64,000 nucleotides of DNA from the NCBI RefSeq assembly GCF_002860255.1, contig NZ_PGVE01000017.1, forward strand, positions 62,001 to 126,000, written 5' to 3'. Position 1 is the stretch's first letter, and each line of letters opens with the position of its first letter. Positions 9,468-18,915 of the stretch are shown one piece after another. The notes beneath the pieces are model-generated. The model saw nothing but the letters and a program-made list of their open reading frames with translations, did not search any database and was not told the origin of the DNA. The DNA comes from Neobacillus cucumis. Lineage in GTDB: Bacteria; Bacillota; Bacilli; Bacillales; Cytobacillaceae. The translations under genes were made by a program, and so were the position numbers.

Positions 9468-10657
9468 TGATTGTAATCGTAAATGCCTTTCGCACGGCTA
9501 TTGGGAGCTTCGGCGGATCACTGGCGAAGATACCTCCGGAAGAGCTGGTAGCCCTCATCATGAAAAATAATCTATCAGCTGCCGGGTACGGCGCGAACAT
9601 GGTCGATGAAGTAATCGTAGGCCAAACAAAGCAGAGTGCCCATGCACCTAATATTGCCAGGGTGGCTGCCTTACTTGCCCATTTTCCTGAATCGATTCCT
9701 GCTTATACCGTGCATCGTCAATGCGGCTCCGGTATGCAGGCAGTCGTAAATGGGGCAATGTCGATTTTAACCGGTCAAGCGGACGTGGTTTTAGCCGGAG
9801 GGGTTGAAAGTATGTCGCAGGCTCCTCACTATACGATTGGTACACGATTTGGCCCAAATATAGGAGAGATGACTCTGTATGATTCGAATACGGAGAGTCA
9901 GCCAAAATCACAGCCAGAGGGGATATACGGCCGCTTTACAATGGGGCAGACAGCAGAATGGCTCGCTGAAAAATATACCATTAGCCGTCGTGAACAGGAT
10001 AAATTTGCTTATTTAAGCCAGCAGAAAGCCAAACGGGCGATTGAAATGGGTCGTTTTGAAGAAGAAATTGTTCCTGTCCCGGTAAAGGAAGGGAAAAAAG
10101 GGATCAGACACTTTGCCATAGATGAATACCCAAGATTGACGGACCTTGAAAAGTTAGGAACACTACATCCCGTTTTTCAAAAGGATGGTACGGTAACTGC
10201 CGGAAACTCTTCTGGGAGAAATGATGGAGCCTCAATCCTATTGTTGATGTCGGAGGAAAAGGCGAGACAGTTTGGAGTGATGCCACTCGCAAGGATTCGT
10301 TCCTTTGCTTCAGCGGGCGTATCGCCAAAAGAAATGGGAATCGGCCCTGTCCCTGCATCCGAAATCGCCTTGAAAAAAGCAGGCCTTCGCTTGGAAGATA
10401 TCGATTTGATTGAATTAAATGAAGCATTCGCAGCGCAAAGTCTTGCGTGTCTAAGAGAATGGGGCATCAAAGGTGACAACGTAAATGTAAATGGAGGGGC
10501 GATTGCCTTAGGCCACCCGCTTGGCTGCTCCGGTGCTAGAATTGTCACTACTCTATGTCACGAGCTTGAAAAACAAAAACGGCAATTTGGCCTGGCGACA
10601 CTTTGTGTAGCCGGAGGATTAGGAATGGCAATGGTGGTGGAGAGATGGAGCGAATAG
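9467..10657 (+). CDS. Thiolase (acetyl-CoA acetyltransferase family)
   Basis: Full-length 396-residue thiolase. The nucleophilic Cys lies in HRQCGSG near residue 86, the catalytic His in GHPLGCSG near residue 349, and the second Cys in CVAGGLG near residue 383. Start is GTG, overlapping the stop of CoA-transferase B by one base (TAGTG). Known members cleave or form 3-oxoacyl-CoA. In this operon the natural substrate would be the 3-oxo-6-acetamidohexanoyl-CoA expected from beta-lysine, giving acetyl-CoA and 4-acetamidobutyryl-CoA (inference). Confidence 0.93.
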   Translation: MIVIVNAFRTAIGSFGGSLAKIPPEELVALIMKNNLSAAGYGANMVDEVIVGQTKQSAHAPNIARVAALLAHFPESIPAYTVHRQCGSGMQAVVNGAMSILTGQADVVLAGGVESMSQAPHYTIGTRFGPNIGEMTLYDSNTESQPKSQPEGIYGRFTMGQTAEWLAEKYTISRREQDKFAYLSQQKAKRAIEMGRFEEEIVPVPVKEGKKGIRHFAIDEYPRLTDLEKLGTLHPVFQKDGTVTAGNSSGRNDGASILLLMSEEKARQFGVMPLARIRSFASAGVSPKEMGIGPVPASEIALKKAGLRLEDIDLIELNEAFAAQSLACLREWGIKGDNVNVNGGAIALGHPLGCSGARIVTTLCHELEKQKRQFGLATLCVAGGLGMAMVVERWSE

Positions 10658-12030
10658 AAAATGATTACGTGTTTCATCGAGATTTAAAAAAGGAGTACCC
10701 GATCATTACTCACGGTGTAGGGTCTTATCTAATAGATGAAAACGGCAAAAAATATTTGGATGCTTGTTCAGGAGCGGTTGCAGCCAACTTGGGCCATGGA
10801 ATTCCATTTATTGGGGAGGCAATGGCAGATCAAGCAAAAAAAGCCGCTTTCGTCCATACGATGCGTTTTGAGACGAAAGCATTGCATCAATTGGCTGAAA
10901 CAATCGGAAAAATGGCTCCCGACCAATTAAATAAAGTTTATTTTACAACCGGAGGTTCCGAAGCAAATGAAAGTGCTATGAAGCTGGCAAGACAATATCA
11001 TCGGGACGCCGGCAGATCTCAAAAACATATTGTAATTGGGCGATGGCAATCGTATCACGGGAACACGATTGGTTCCTTATCAGCAGGAGGGGACGTGAAA
11101 AGAAGGCATGCATACACTCCGAATCTATTAAACTATGCCCATGTCTATTCACCATACTGTCACCGATGTCCATACGATCGCCAGCATGATGATTGTCTTT
11201 CCAACCAAAACTGGACATGTGTAACGGATATTGAAAGAACCATTTTGGAACTTGGACCTGAGAACGTGTCGGCATTTATAGCGGAACCAATTGTCGGAAG
11301 CCAGCAAGGTGCAGTCCCGCCGCCGCCAGGATATTTTGAGAAAGTCCGGGAGCTGTGTGATCGTTACGAAATTGTCCTCATAATTGATGAAGTGATGACT
11401 GGATTCGGCCGTACTGGAACCAATTTCGCGACAGAACAGATTAGAATTACGCCCGATATTATCACTTTTGGAAAAGGGGTATCAGCAGGATATGCCCCAC
11501 TGGCGGGAATGATAGTTCATGATCGGCTAATCGAAGGGCTTATCCAAAACAGCGATGGGAAATTTATTCACGGTTACACCTATAGCGGGCACCCAGTAGC
11601 CGTTGCTGCCGGACTTGCCGCATTGGACGTATACAAGCGGGAAAGGGTACTAGATAACGTCATTAAACAAGGTGACTACCTTTTCAACCGTCTTTTAGAG
11701 TTAAAGCAAAAACATACTTATATAGCTGATGTTCGGGGCAGAGGACTTTTAATTGGGATCGAGCTTGTAAGAGATCGGGAGCTTGATCTGTTGTTTGATC
11801 CAGCTGAAAAAGCGGCCGACCGATTGAATGGAATTGCGATGGAACTCGGTGCCGTTTTTTATCCCGGTGCCGGCTCGATTGACGGCACAAAGGGGGAACA
11901 CCTTATCATCAGCCCTCCCTTAAATGCCATCAAAAAAGAAATAGATGAGATTGTGAGAATATTAGACGAATCATTGACCATATTTAAGAGTCTGGAAAGA
12001 AAGGGCGAGCGATATGAAATTACGAAATAA
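10645..12030 (+). CDS. Class III aminotransferase, YodT-like
   Basis: PLP-dependent fold type I aminotransferase of 461 residues. Landmarks: GGSEANESA near residue 98, IDEVMTGFGRTG near residue 249, and the Schiff-base Lys in FGKGVSAGY near residue 275. A Cys-rich insert (YCHRCPYDRQHDDC) near residues 171-184 is common in this subgroup. Start chosen at the ATG at 10645, inside the end of the thiolase gene (13-base overlap). In B. subtilis the equivalent gene yodT belongs to the lysine 2,3-aminomutase locus, so transamination of acetylated beta-lysine to the 3-oxo acid is the likely step. Confidence 0.9.
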   Translation: MERIENDYVFHRDLKKEYPIITHGVGSYLIDENGKKYLDACSGAVAANLGHGIPFIGEAMADQAKKAAFVHTMRFETKALHQLAETIGKMAPDQLNKVYFTTGGSEANESAMKLARQYHRDAGRSQKHIVIGRWQSYHGNTIGSLSAGGDVKRRHAYTPNLLNYAHVYSPYCHRCPYDRQHDDCLSNQNWTCVTDIERTILELGPENVSAFIAEPIVGSQQGAVPPPPGYFEKVRELCDRYEIVLIIDEVMTGFGRTGTNFATEQIRITPDIITFGKGVSAGYAPLAGMIVHDRLIEGLIQNSDGKFIHGYTYSGHPVAVAAGLAALDVYKRERVLDNVIKQGDYLFNRLLELKQKHTYIADVRGRGLLIGIELVRDRELDLLFDPAEKAADRLNGIAMELGAVFYPGAGSIDGTKGEHLIISPPLNAIKKEIDEIVRILDESLTIFKSLERKGERYEITK

Positions 12031-13309
12031 AACAGAAGAAATTCAAGAAAAGGCAAAAAAGCATCTTTCACCGGTCATGACAAGGGTAACCGAGTTAGTC
12101 ATTGAAAAAGCACATGGCGCCAAATTTTGGACGACAGATGGAAAGGAATATATCGATTTCGTTTCAGGAGTGGCAGTCAATGCAGTTGGGCATACAAACC
12201 AAAAGATGGTTGATGCCATTAAAAAGCAGGCGGAAGCCCTGATTCATCTTGGATTGAACTATGGTTACTATGAAACGGCAGCAAATTTGGCGGAAAAGCT
12301 TGCTCAAATCACACCAGGAAATCTGGACACGGTCTTTTTCTCAAATTCAGGAGCTGAAGCGATTGACGGTGCGCTAAAACTGGCCAAAGCAGCCACAGGC
12401 AGACCGGCGATCATTGCTTTTGAAGGCTCATTTCACGGCCGTACATTAGGGGCAACAGCGATTACCGCATCAAGCTCTAAATACCGTCGTTATTATGAGC
12501 CAATTTTAGGAGAAGTGTACCATGCCCCATATCCTTATCCAAGCCAGCTGAAAAACATTAAAACAGAAGAAGCGGAAGAATATTGCTTGAATCAACTTCA
12601 AAAATTGTTCGATTTACGAGTCGATCCTTCACGTGTGGCGGCAATCGTGATTGAACCTGTCATGGGTGAAGGCGGCTATTATCCGGCACCGCCAAGCTTT
12701 TTACAGGCGTTAAGAAAGATGACAGAGGAACACGGAATTTTACTGATCTTTGATGAGGTTCAAACAGGATTCGGCCGTACGGGTAAAATGTTTGCCGCGG
12801 AGCATGCCCATGTGACCCCTGATATTTTAGTATTGGCAAAAGCCCTTTCTGGCGGTATGCCTCTTGGGGCGATTGTAGCGAGCCGTGAGCTTCATGAAAA
12901 ATGGCCGACGGCAGGTCATGGTTCGACATTTGGAGGAAACCCCGTTTCATGTGCGGCGGCTTTGGCGAATATTGAGGTGATTGAGGAAGAGAAGTTGGTG
13001 GAGCGCAGTGCAAAAATCGGTGCGGAGATTGTCAGCCGCCTGCAAGACACGGTCGGGCATTTACCGGGCATTATCGATGTAAGAGGAGTCGGTATGATGA
13101 TCGGGATTGAATTCGATTCAGAATCCGCATCATTGTATGTACCGAAAATTAAATCAAAAGCATTGGAACATGGCTTACTTATTATGAACTGTGGAGTGAG
13201 TGGGCAAACGATCCGACTAATGCTGCCTCTTAATATACAGGAGGACGTGCTCCATAAAGGTTTAACAATTTTAGAAAAGGTGATGACAGAAACCCTTTTA
13301 GGAAACTGA
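12014..13309 (+). CDS. Class III aminotransferase, probable 4-aminobutyrate aminotransferase
   Basis: Second class III PLP aminotransferase, 431 residues, with SNSGAEAIDGA near residue 115, FDEVQTGFGRTG near residue 246 and the PLP Lys in LAKALSGG near residue 275. It overlaps the preceding gene by 17 bases and is followed by a semialdehyde-type dehydrogenase, the standard gabT-gabD arrangement. Proposed reaction: 4-aminobutyrate plus 2-oxoglutarate to succinate semialdehyde plus glutamate. Ornithine or acetylornithine aminotransferase activity cannot be excluded from sequence alone. Confidence 0.88.
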   Translation: MKLRNKTEEIQEKAKKHLSPVMTRVTELVIEKAHGAKFWTTDGKEYIDFVSGVAVNAVGHTNQKMVDAIKKQAEALIHLGLNYGYYETAANLAEKLAQITPGNLDTVFFSNSGAEAIDGALKLAKAATGRPAIIAFEGSFHGRTLGATAITASSSKYRRYYEPILGEVYHAPYPYPSQLKNIKTEEAEEYCLNQLQKLFDLRVDPSRVAAIVIEPVMGEGGYYPAPPSFLQALRKMTEEHGILLIFDEVQTGFGRTGKMFAAEHAHVTPDILVLAKALSGGMPLGAIVASRELHEKWPTAGHGSTFGGNPVSCAAALANIEVIEEEKLVERSAKIGAEIVSRLQDTVGHLPGIIDVRGVGMMIGIEFDSESASLYVPKIKSKALEHGLLIMNCGVSGQTIRLMLPLNIQEDVLHKGLTILEKVMTETLLGN

Positions 13310-13347
13310 TTTTGTTTATAAAAGACCATAAAAAGGAGGCAAAGGTT

Positions 13348-14808
13348 ATGTTCAGTCAAATCAAAACAGATATTCTTCAGGGGGATCTTTATATAAATGG
13401 AAAATGGGTACAGGTCCCTGGACAGTCCTATTTTGAAAGTTTAAATCCGGCAACTGGGGAATTTGTCGGTGTATATGCAGCTGCCACAACGGAGCAAGTG
13501 GATGAAGCGGTATTTGCGGCAGACGAAGCGTATTCAAAATGGAAGAATACCCCTATTCCGGAACGGGCGTCGTATTTAAATAAAGCCTGTCAACTTTTTG
13601 AAGCACGGAAAGAAGAATTGGCCCGTGTCATGACGATGGAGATGGGTAAGGTTCTAACGGAATCTTTGGGCGAAGTGGGAGTGGTTATCGCGACTGCTCA
13701 ATATATGGCAGGCGAGGGTCGGCGCCTCTTTGGGGAAACGGTGCCTGCGGGATTCACCGACCGGAACGTAAGAATGGTTCGTGAACCTCTCGGTGTGGCA
13801 GCGTGTATCACATCTTGGAATTTCCCGGTGGCACTTGCTTCCTATAAGATCTTTTCTGCTTTGATTGCCGGCAACACCGTCGTATGGAAGCCAGCTTCAG
13901 AGGTGGCATTATCAGCAAAGATTTTCGTGGAAATCTTAGAAGAAACGAGATTGCCATCAGGGGTAGTGAACTTAATTACTGGTTCCGGAAGTAAAGTGGG
14001 GCGAAGACTTGCCGATCATCCAGATGTGAAAGTCATTTCGTTTACAGGTTCAACAGAAGTAGGACAACAGCTGGCTGAAATGAGCAGTAAAACGTTAAAA
14101 CGAATTTCATTAGAATTGGGCGGAAAAAATGCCGTGATTGTCCTAAAGGATGCGGATCTTGATAAGGCGGCAGACGGAATTGTAAAATCAGCGTTTACGA
14201 CAACCGGTCAGCGCTGTACGGCGGCAAGCCGTGTCATTGTCGAGCGGGCAGTGAAGGAACGGCTCGTTCAAAAAGTGGTTGAATTAACAAAATCTATGAA
14301 AATAGGGAATGGACTTGAAGAGGGAATTCAAGTGGGCCCGCTAGTAAATGAAGATCAGCTTCATACAGTGGAGAAATATGTAAGCACAGCGATTAAAGAA
14401 GGCGGAAAAATTGTGTCGGGTGGTCAACGTGTTAAAGAATTGGGCGGTTACTATTATCACCCGACCATCATTGAGAATGTAAAACCGAACGATACCATTG
14501 CACAGGAAGAAATTTTTGGTCCTGTACTCGCCATTATTGAAGTGGACTCTTATGAGGAAGCGATGGCGGTCAATAACGGGACAGTTTATGGGTTATCAAC
14601 TTCTATTTATACGGAGAGCCTGCATTATGCGAACCGTGCAGCAAGGGAATCGGTAAGCGGACTTGTCTATATTAATAACGGAACGTCCAATGCTGAAATG
14701 GGTGTTGCGTTTGGTGGGATGAAAATGTCTGGAAACGGTCACCGCGAAGTTTCTTATCATGCCTTCGATGTCATGACCGAGTGGAAGTCAATCTATACCA
14801 ACTATTGA
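13348..14808 (+). CDS. NAD(P)-dependent aldehyde dehydrogenase, probable succinate semialdehyde dehydrogenase
   Basis: Aldehyde dehydrogenase superfamily enzyme of 486 residues. Cofactor motif FTGSTEVG near residue 232, general-base Glu in LELGGKNA near residue 256 and the nucleophilic Cys in GQRCTAAS near residue 290 are all present. The open frame starts at 13312, but the ATG at 13348 has an AAGGAGG ribosome site at the right distance. Placed after the GABA-type aminotransferase, it likely oxidises succinate semialdehyde to succinate; other omega-semialdehydes are possible. Confidence 0.9.
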   Translation: MFSQIKTDILQGDLYINGKWVQVPGQSYFESLNPATGEFVGVYAAATTEQVDEAVFAADEAYSKWKNTPIPERASYLNKACQLFEARKEELARVMTMEMGKVLTESLGEVGVVIATAQYMAGEGRRLFGETVPAGFTDRNVRMVREPLGVAACITSWNFPVALASYKIFSALIAGNTVVWKPASEVALSAKIFVEILEETRLPSGVVNLITGSGSKVGRRLADHPDVKVISFTGSTEVGQQLAEMSSKTLKRISLELGGKNAVIVLKDADLDKAADGIVKSAFTTTGQRCTAASRVIVERAVKERLVQKVVELTKSMKIGNGLEEGIQVGPLVNEDQLHTVEKYVSTAIKEGGKIVSGGQRVKELGGYYYHPTIIENVKPNDTIAQEEIFGPVLAIIEVDSYEEAMAVNNGTVYGLSTSIYTESLHYANRAARESVSGLVYINNGTSNAEMGVAFGGMKMSGNGHREVSYHAFDVMTEWKSIYTNY

Positions 14809-14842
14809 TTAACAACCATTTCATTTACAAAGGGGGAAGAAT

Positions 14843-16360
14843 ATGAGACATCGTATTGGTATAGCCTTCTTTTACCATGAATCCCACAGTTTCAGCCCCA
14901 TGAAAACCGAAATTGAACATTTTTGGAATGAAGGCTACTTTATCGGCGATGAAATTTACGATGCCTATACTGGAACGAAAACGGAAGTGGGCGGGTTTCT
15001 AGATGTTTTGAAACAGCAAGAGGATGTTGAAATCATACCGCTTCTTTGTGCGGCCGCGGTTCCCTCAGGTGTGGTTTCTAGCAATGCCTACTCGATCATC
15101 GAAAAACAAATGCTGGAATCCATTGAGCAGGCGGGAAGGCTGGACGGGGTATTGCTGGCACTTCATGGAGCAATGGTTGTGGAGAACCTCTTTGATCCGG
15201 AAGAGCATCTGTTGAGTAAAATCCGTCAAGCAATCGGACCCAATGTCCCCATTGCCACAACTCTGGACATGCATGCCAATTTAAGTGCAAAAATGATTGA
15301 TTACACACCGCTTCATTTTGGATTTAAAACCTATCCGCATATTGACATGTATGAACAAGGGGTTCAGGCGGCTATCGCCTTATTAAAGCAATTAAAGGAA
15401 GATATTTCTTATTATGCTGCCTTTGAAAAATTACCGATGATGCCTCCATCTATTAATATGAGAACGGCAGAGGGGCCGATGCACAAAATGATAGAGTGGG
15501 CGAAACAGGCCGAAGAAGATGATGAGATTTATAATGTATCCATATTTGGCGGTTTTCCTTATTCCGATATCCCCATGGCTGGCGCAAGTGTACTGGTTGT
15601 TTCACTCCATCCGCAAAAAGGGGAGAAGACAGCGAAAATGCTAGCTTCCTTGTTTTTGAGTGTAAGAGAAGAGTTTATCATGGATTTGCCAGATGTGAAA
15701 GAAGGTCTGAATCGGGCATTGGCGTTCCAAGATGACAATCCAATAGTACTGGTTGATATCTCAGATAATCCTTTAAGCGGCGGCAGCGGGGATACAACTG
15801 AGCTGCTTCGGGAAATGGCTCAAAGGAATACGCCCGATACGCTGTTCGGAGGACTCTATGATTCTGAATCTATTGAAGCTTGCCGTAAAGCAGGGGTGGG
15901 AAACAAGGTGTCCTTGTCTCTTGGGGGGAAAATATCGCCCGAATTCGGCGAACCTGTTCTGGTTGAAGCTACGGTTGTTGCCTTATCAGACGGCATATTT
16001 TATAATTCCGGTCCCTTCAACCAGCATCTAAAAGTAGATTTAAAGGGAGCCGCTCATATTCGCGTTGGCCATTTGGATATCCTCCTCATTGGAAGGCCGA
16101 TGTCAGCAAATGATCCAGAAATGTTTCGTCATATTGGCATTGAGCCGCAGGAAAAGCGAATACTTGGGTTAAAAGCGAAAAATCATTTTCGCGCAGCTTT
16201 TGAGCCGATAGTGGGTTCGATTATTTATGTGGATGCACCTGGGGTTGCTTCCAATCGTTTAACCACTTTTAAGTATCATCATATTCCAAGGCCAATTTGG
16301 CCGCTTGATGAAATCCATTATGAAGTCGAACAAAGGAGGAAAGAAACGTGGAGACACTAA
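14843..16360 (+). CDS. M81 family metallohydrolase (MlrC-like)
   Basis: A 505-residue protein of the M81 (microcystinase C, MlrC) family, a zinc-hydrolase group. Visible features are the N-terminal HESHSFSP metal-site motif near residue 13, TLDMHANLS near residue 139 and a C-terminal MlrC domain with GGSGDTTELL near residue 313. Known members cleave peptide or amide bonds. It overlaps the acetyltransferase gene by 13 bases. The B. subtilis kam locus has the deacylase YodQ at this functional point, while no M20-type deacylase is present here. This protein may therefore deacetylate 4-acetamidobutyrate or a related amide. That role is a hypothesis. Confidence 0.85.
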   Translation: MRHRIGIAFFYHESHSFSPMKTEIEHFWNEGYFIGDEIYDAYTGTKTEVGGFLDVLKQQEDVEIIPLLCAAAVPSGVVSSNAYSIIEKQMLESIEQAGRLDGVLLALHGAMVVENLFDPEEHLLSKIRQAIGPNVPIATTLDMHANLSAKMIDYTPLHFGFKTYPHIDMYEQGVQAAIALLKQLKEDISYYAAFEKLPMMPPSINMRTAEGPMHKMIEWAKQAEEDDEIYNVSIFGGFPYSDIPMAGASVLVVSLHPQKGEKTAKMLASLFLSVREEFIMDLPDVKEGLNRALAFQDDNPIVLVDISDNPLSGGSGDTTELLREMAQRNTPDTLFGGLYDSESIEACRKAGVGNKVSLSLGGKISPEFGEPVLVEATVVALSDGIFYNSGPFNQHLKVDLKGAAHIRVGHLDILLIGRPMSANDPEMFRHIGIEPQEKRILGLKAKNHFRAAFEPIVGSIIYVDAPGVASNRLTTFKYHHIPRPIWPLDEIHYEVEQRRKETWRH

Positions 16361-16830
16361 ACAGATCCTATTTTGTTGAAGTACCATCTTCATTGAATCC
16401 GGAACAGCTAAATATGATGATGGAGCTTGAAAAAGATGCCTTTCCGGGCTTAGGCGCGGTAGATGAACAAACGCTTGTTCCGCTGACACGCTATGGAAAG
16501 CTGATTCAATATTGGCAATCAGATGACCCAAGGCCGATTGCAGTTTGCGAACTTATGAGAGATTACAAGGATATTCACAAAGCTTATATTTTTGGATTTT
16601 ATGTCCGCTCCGACCAGCAGGGGAAAGGAATCGGAAAATTATTTTTACAGGAGATTTATCCGATTTTGAAGCAAGATGGATTTCGGAAGGTTTGCCTGAC
16701 GGTCAACGTTAAAAACGAGGCAGCCGTGAAGTTATATGAAAAAGCAGGATTTGCCATAAAAGAGACGAGGTTCGATGAATTTGGCGAAGGGGAAAATCGC
16801 TATTACATGGAGTACCTCATTTCTTTATAG
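16348..16830 (+). CDS. GNAT N-acetyltransferase, candidate beta-lysine acetyltransferase
   Basis: A 160-residue GNAT-fold acetyltransferase. The acetyl-CoA loop reads QQGKGIGK near residues 93-100 in the usual VRxxxQGxGxG context, followed by LTVNVKNEAAVKLYEKAGF, the typical C-terminal half. Start is GTG at 16348 behind AAAGGAGG. In the kam loci of Bacillus and archaea a GNAT protein (YodP/AblB) acetylates the N6 of beta-lysine, and this gene lies between the catabolic genes and kamA, so the same job is likely. Sequence similarity to AblB could not be tested here. Confidence 0.85.
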   Translation: METLNRSYFVEVPSSLNPEQLNMMMELEKDAFPGLGAVDEQTLVPLTRYGKLIQYWQSDDPRPIAVCELMRDYKDIHKAYIFGFYVRSDQQGKGIGKLFLQEIYPILKQDGFRKVCLTVNVKNEAAVKLYEKAGFAIKETRFDEFGEGENRYYMEYLISL

Positions 16831-16865
16831 GCTGTATTAAAGATAAATGTTTATTATTTAACCCT

Positions 16866-16993
16866 GTTGATTGGAGCGTAAGGCCCGAAAACTCCTGCGG
16901 GAGTACGGGACAGGGGAGACCCCGCAGAAGCGAAGCGACGAGGAGGCTCTCCGTACCGCCCGCGAACCGCTCGGGCCTGGAGCGGAAATCAAC
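16866..16993. repeat. GC-rich imperfect palindromic repeat of Bacillus type
   Basis: A 128-base element bounded by GTTGATT and AATCAAC with internal matching arms (AGGCCCGA left, TCGGGCCT right). It contains CTCCTGCGGGAG and a GAGACCCCGCAG/AGGAGGCTCTCC core. Elements of this pattern are familiar as dispersed intergenic repeats in Bacillaceae genomes. It is far more GC-rich than its surroundings and lies in the gap before kamA. It would form a long hairpin in RNA and may weaken read-through from the upstream genes into kamA. Confidence 0.7.
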
Positions 16994-17082
16994 AGCCATG
17001 TTTAATAGAACCTCTATAAAGTAAAGTTCAAAGGGGAATTCATTCAAATTGTCAATATAATCGATTAATTTCAGGAGGGGTT

Positions 17083-18495
17083 ATGATGAGAAACACTTTA
17101 TTCACACCGAAAAGACATTGGAAAGAGATCGAGCTATGGAAGGAAGTAACAGATGAACAGTGGAACGATTGGGTGTGGCAGCTGACGAATACCATCAAAA
17201 ATTTAGAAGACTTAAAGAAAGTAGTTAACTTAACACCAGAGGAAGAAGAAGGGGTAAAAATCTCAACGAAAACCATCCCGTTAAACATCACACCGTATTA
17301 TGCCTCTCTTATGGACCAGGACGATCCAAGATGTCCGGTCCGTATGCAGTCTGTTCCGATTTCCGAGGAACTTCATAAAACAAGATATGATTTAGAAGAT
17401 CCTCTTCACGAGGATGAAGATTCTCCGGTACCTGGGTTAACCCATCGCTATCCGGATCGCGTGTTGTTCCTAGTAACCAACCAATGCTCGATGTACTGCC
17501 GTTACTGTACAAGAAGACGTTTCTCCGGACAAATCGGAATGGGCGTTCCAAAGAAACAATTAGACACAGCGATCCATTACATCGCATCCAACCCGCAAAT
17601 TCGCGATGTGTTAATTTCCGGAGGAGACGGACTCCTGATTAATGACAATATTTTAGAATATATTTTAAAGAATTTACGAGAGATTCCCCATGTGGAAATT
17701 ATTCGTATCGGTACAAGAGCACCAGTCGTGTTCCCGCAGCGCATTACAGAAAATCTTTGCAATATCTTGAAAAAGTACCATCCAGTTTGGTTGAATACAC
17801 ATTTTAATACGTCGATTGAAATTACCGAAGAATCGAAACGTGCGTGTGAAATGCTGGCAAATGCGGGGGTACCTCTTGGTAACCAGGCGGTTATTTTAGC
17901 AGGTATTAACGACAGTGTACCAATCATGAAACAACTAATGCATGATCTTGTGAAAATCCGCGTTCGTCCGTATTATATCTACCAATGCGATTTATCAGAA
18001 GGCATCGGCCATTTCCGTGCACCGATCAGCAAAGGCTTGGAAATTATGGAAGGGCTTCGTGGTCATACATCCGGTTATGCCGTTCCAACGTTTATTGTAG
18101 ATGCACCGGGTGGAGGAGGTAAAATTCCATTACAGCCGAATTATATTATTTCTCAAAGTGCAAATAAGGTGGTTTTACGAAACTTTGAAGGTGTCATCAC
18201 CTCTTATCCTGAACCGCAAAACTATCTGCCAGGAAGTGCGGAAGATTATTACAAAACGGTTTATCCAGAAGTATTTGAAAAGTTTGAAAGTAATGGGGTT
18301 CTGTCCATTATTGACGATACGAAATTTAACCTAACACCTGAAGGATTAAAGCGTCTGGACCGCCGGAAAACGTATAAGGAAAATCCTGAACATAGTTCTT
18401 TAAAGGATAAACGTGAAAAGCGGGATGAGTTAAAAGAGAGGAAGTTCCAGGCGCAAATAACTAAGTATGTAACGGTGGGAGCAGAGGAGGAATAA
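17083..18495 (+). CDS. kamA: Lysine 2,3-aminomutase
   Basis: Radical SAM, PLP-dependent enzyme that converts L-lysine to L-beta-lysine. The iron-sulfur ligands are Cys135, Cys139 and Cys142 in CSMYCRYC, followed by TRRR. The PLP lysine lies in the DAPGGGGK segment near residue 345. Length 470 is normal for the Bacillus enzyme. The ribosome site is TCAGGAGG before a double ATG. Its stop overlaps the ATG of yokU. This enzyme defines the pathway of the whole island: lysine enters through beta-lysine. The 252-base upstream gap, with a palindromic repeat, leaves room for its own promoter. Confidence 0.97.
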   Translation: MMRNTLFTPKRHWKEIELWKEVTDEQWNDWVWQLTNTIKNLEDLKKVVNLTPEEEEGVKISTKTIPLNITPYYASLMDQDDPRCPVRMQSVPISEELHKTRYDLEDPLHEDEDSPVPGLTHRYPDRVLFLVTNQCSMYCRYCTRRRFSGQIGMGVPKKQLDTAIHYIASNPQIRDVLISGGDGLLINDNILEYILKNLREIPHVEIIRIGTRAPVVFPQRITENLCNILKKYHPVWLNTHFNTSIEITEESKRACEMLANAGVPLGNQAVILAGINDSVPIMKQLMHDLVKIRVRPYYIYQCDLSEGIGHFRAPISKGLEIMEGLRGHTSGYAVPTFIVDAPGGGGKIPLQPNYIISQSANKVVLRNFEGVITSYPEPQNYLPGSAEDYYKTVYPEVFEKFESNGVLSIIDDTKFNLTPEGLKRLDRRKTYKENPEHSSLKDKREKRDELKERKFQAQITKYVTVGAEEE

Positions 18496-18776
18496 TGTTG
18501 GTTTGTCAATGGTGCGAATCTGACTTAACAAGCAAAACTAGTAACACCGTGTATTGGGAGCTTCCAGATGGAACGAAAGTGATCGAAATTCACAACACAC
18601 CAACCATTCAATGCTTGGAATGCGGAATGAACTATCAAACTGATCGTACTGTGAAAGAAATTGAGGATCAACTCTATTTAATTGATACCTCTATGCTCGA
18701 AAAAAGTATGACGTATGACACACTCATGGCTGTTCCACGCTTATTGAAGCGAAACTACTTTGATTTTTCAAAATAA
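18495..18776 (+). CDS. yokU: YokU family zinc-ribbon-like protein
   Basis: A 93-residue protein with two Cys pairs, CxxC at 4-7 and CxxC in CLECG near residues 36-39, suggesting a zinc ribbon. It matches the YokU family, which is encoded next to kamA in B. subtilis and relatives. The ATG overlaps the kamA stop (TAATG) behind GAGGAGG, so the pair is translationally coupled. Function unknown; the fixed position beside kamA suggests a maturation or regulatory role. Confidence 0.85.
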   Translation: MLVCQWCESDLTSKTSNTVYWELPDGTKVIEIHNTPTIQCLECGMNYQTDRTVKEIEDQLYLIDTSMLEKSMTYDTLMAVPRLLKRNYFDFSK

Positions 18777-18825
18777 ATAGTGGGCTGTCTCCCGTTTTTT
18801 AATAGGAAGAGGAATTGAATCTTAT

Positions 18826-18868
18826 GGACCATTTATCGCTATCCTAATTCAGTTGGGATAAATGGTCC
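18826..18868. promoter_or_regulatory. Perfect hairpin in the leader of the permease gene
   Basis: GGACCATTTATC (18826-18837) and GATAAATGGTCC (18857-18868) form a 12-base-pair stem, 48 bases before the permease start. The downstream bases are A-rich, not T-rich, so it is not a normal terminator for the plus strand. It could be an operator or an mRNA structure. Confidence 0.4.
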
Positions 18869-18915
18869 TGTAAAAAAAGCAAGATTTATCGTTCGAAAGT
18901 GAAGGGAGATAGGAC

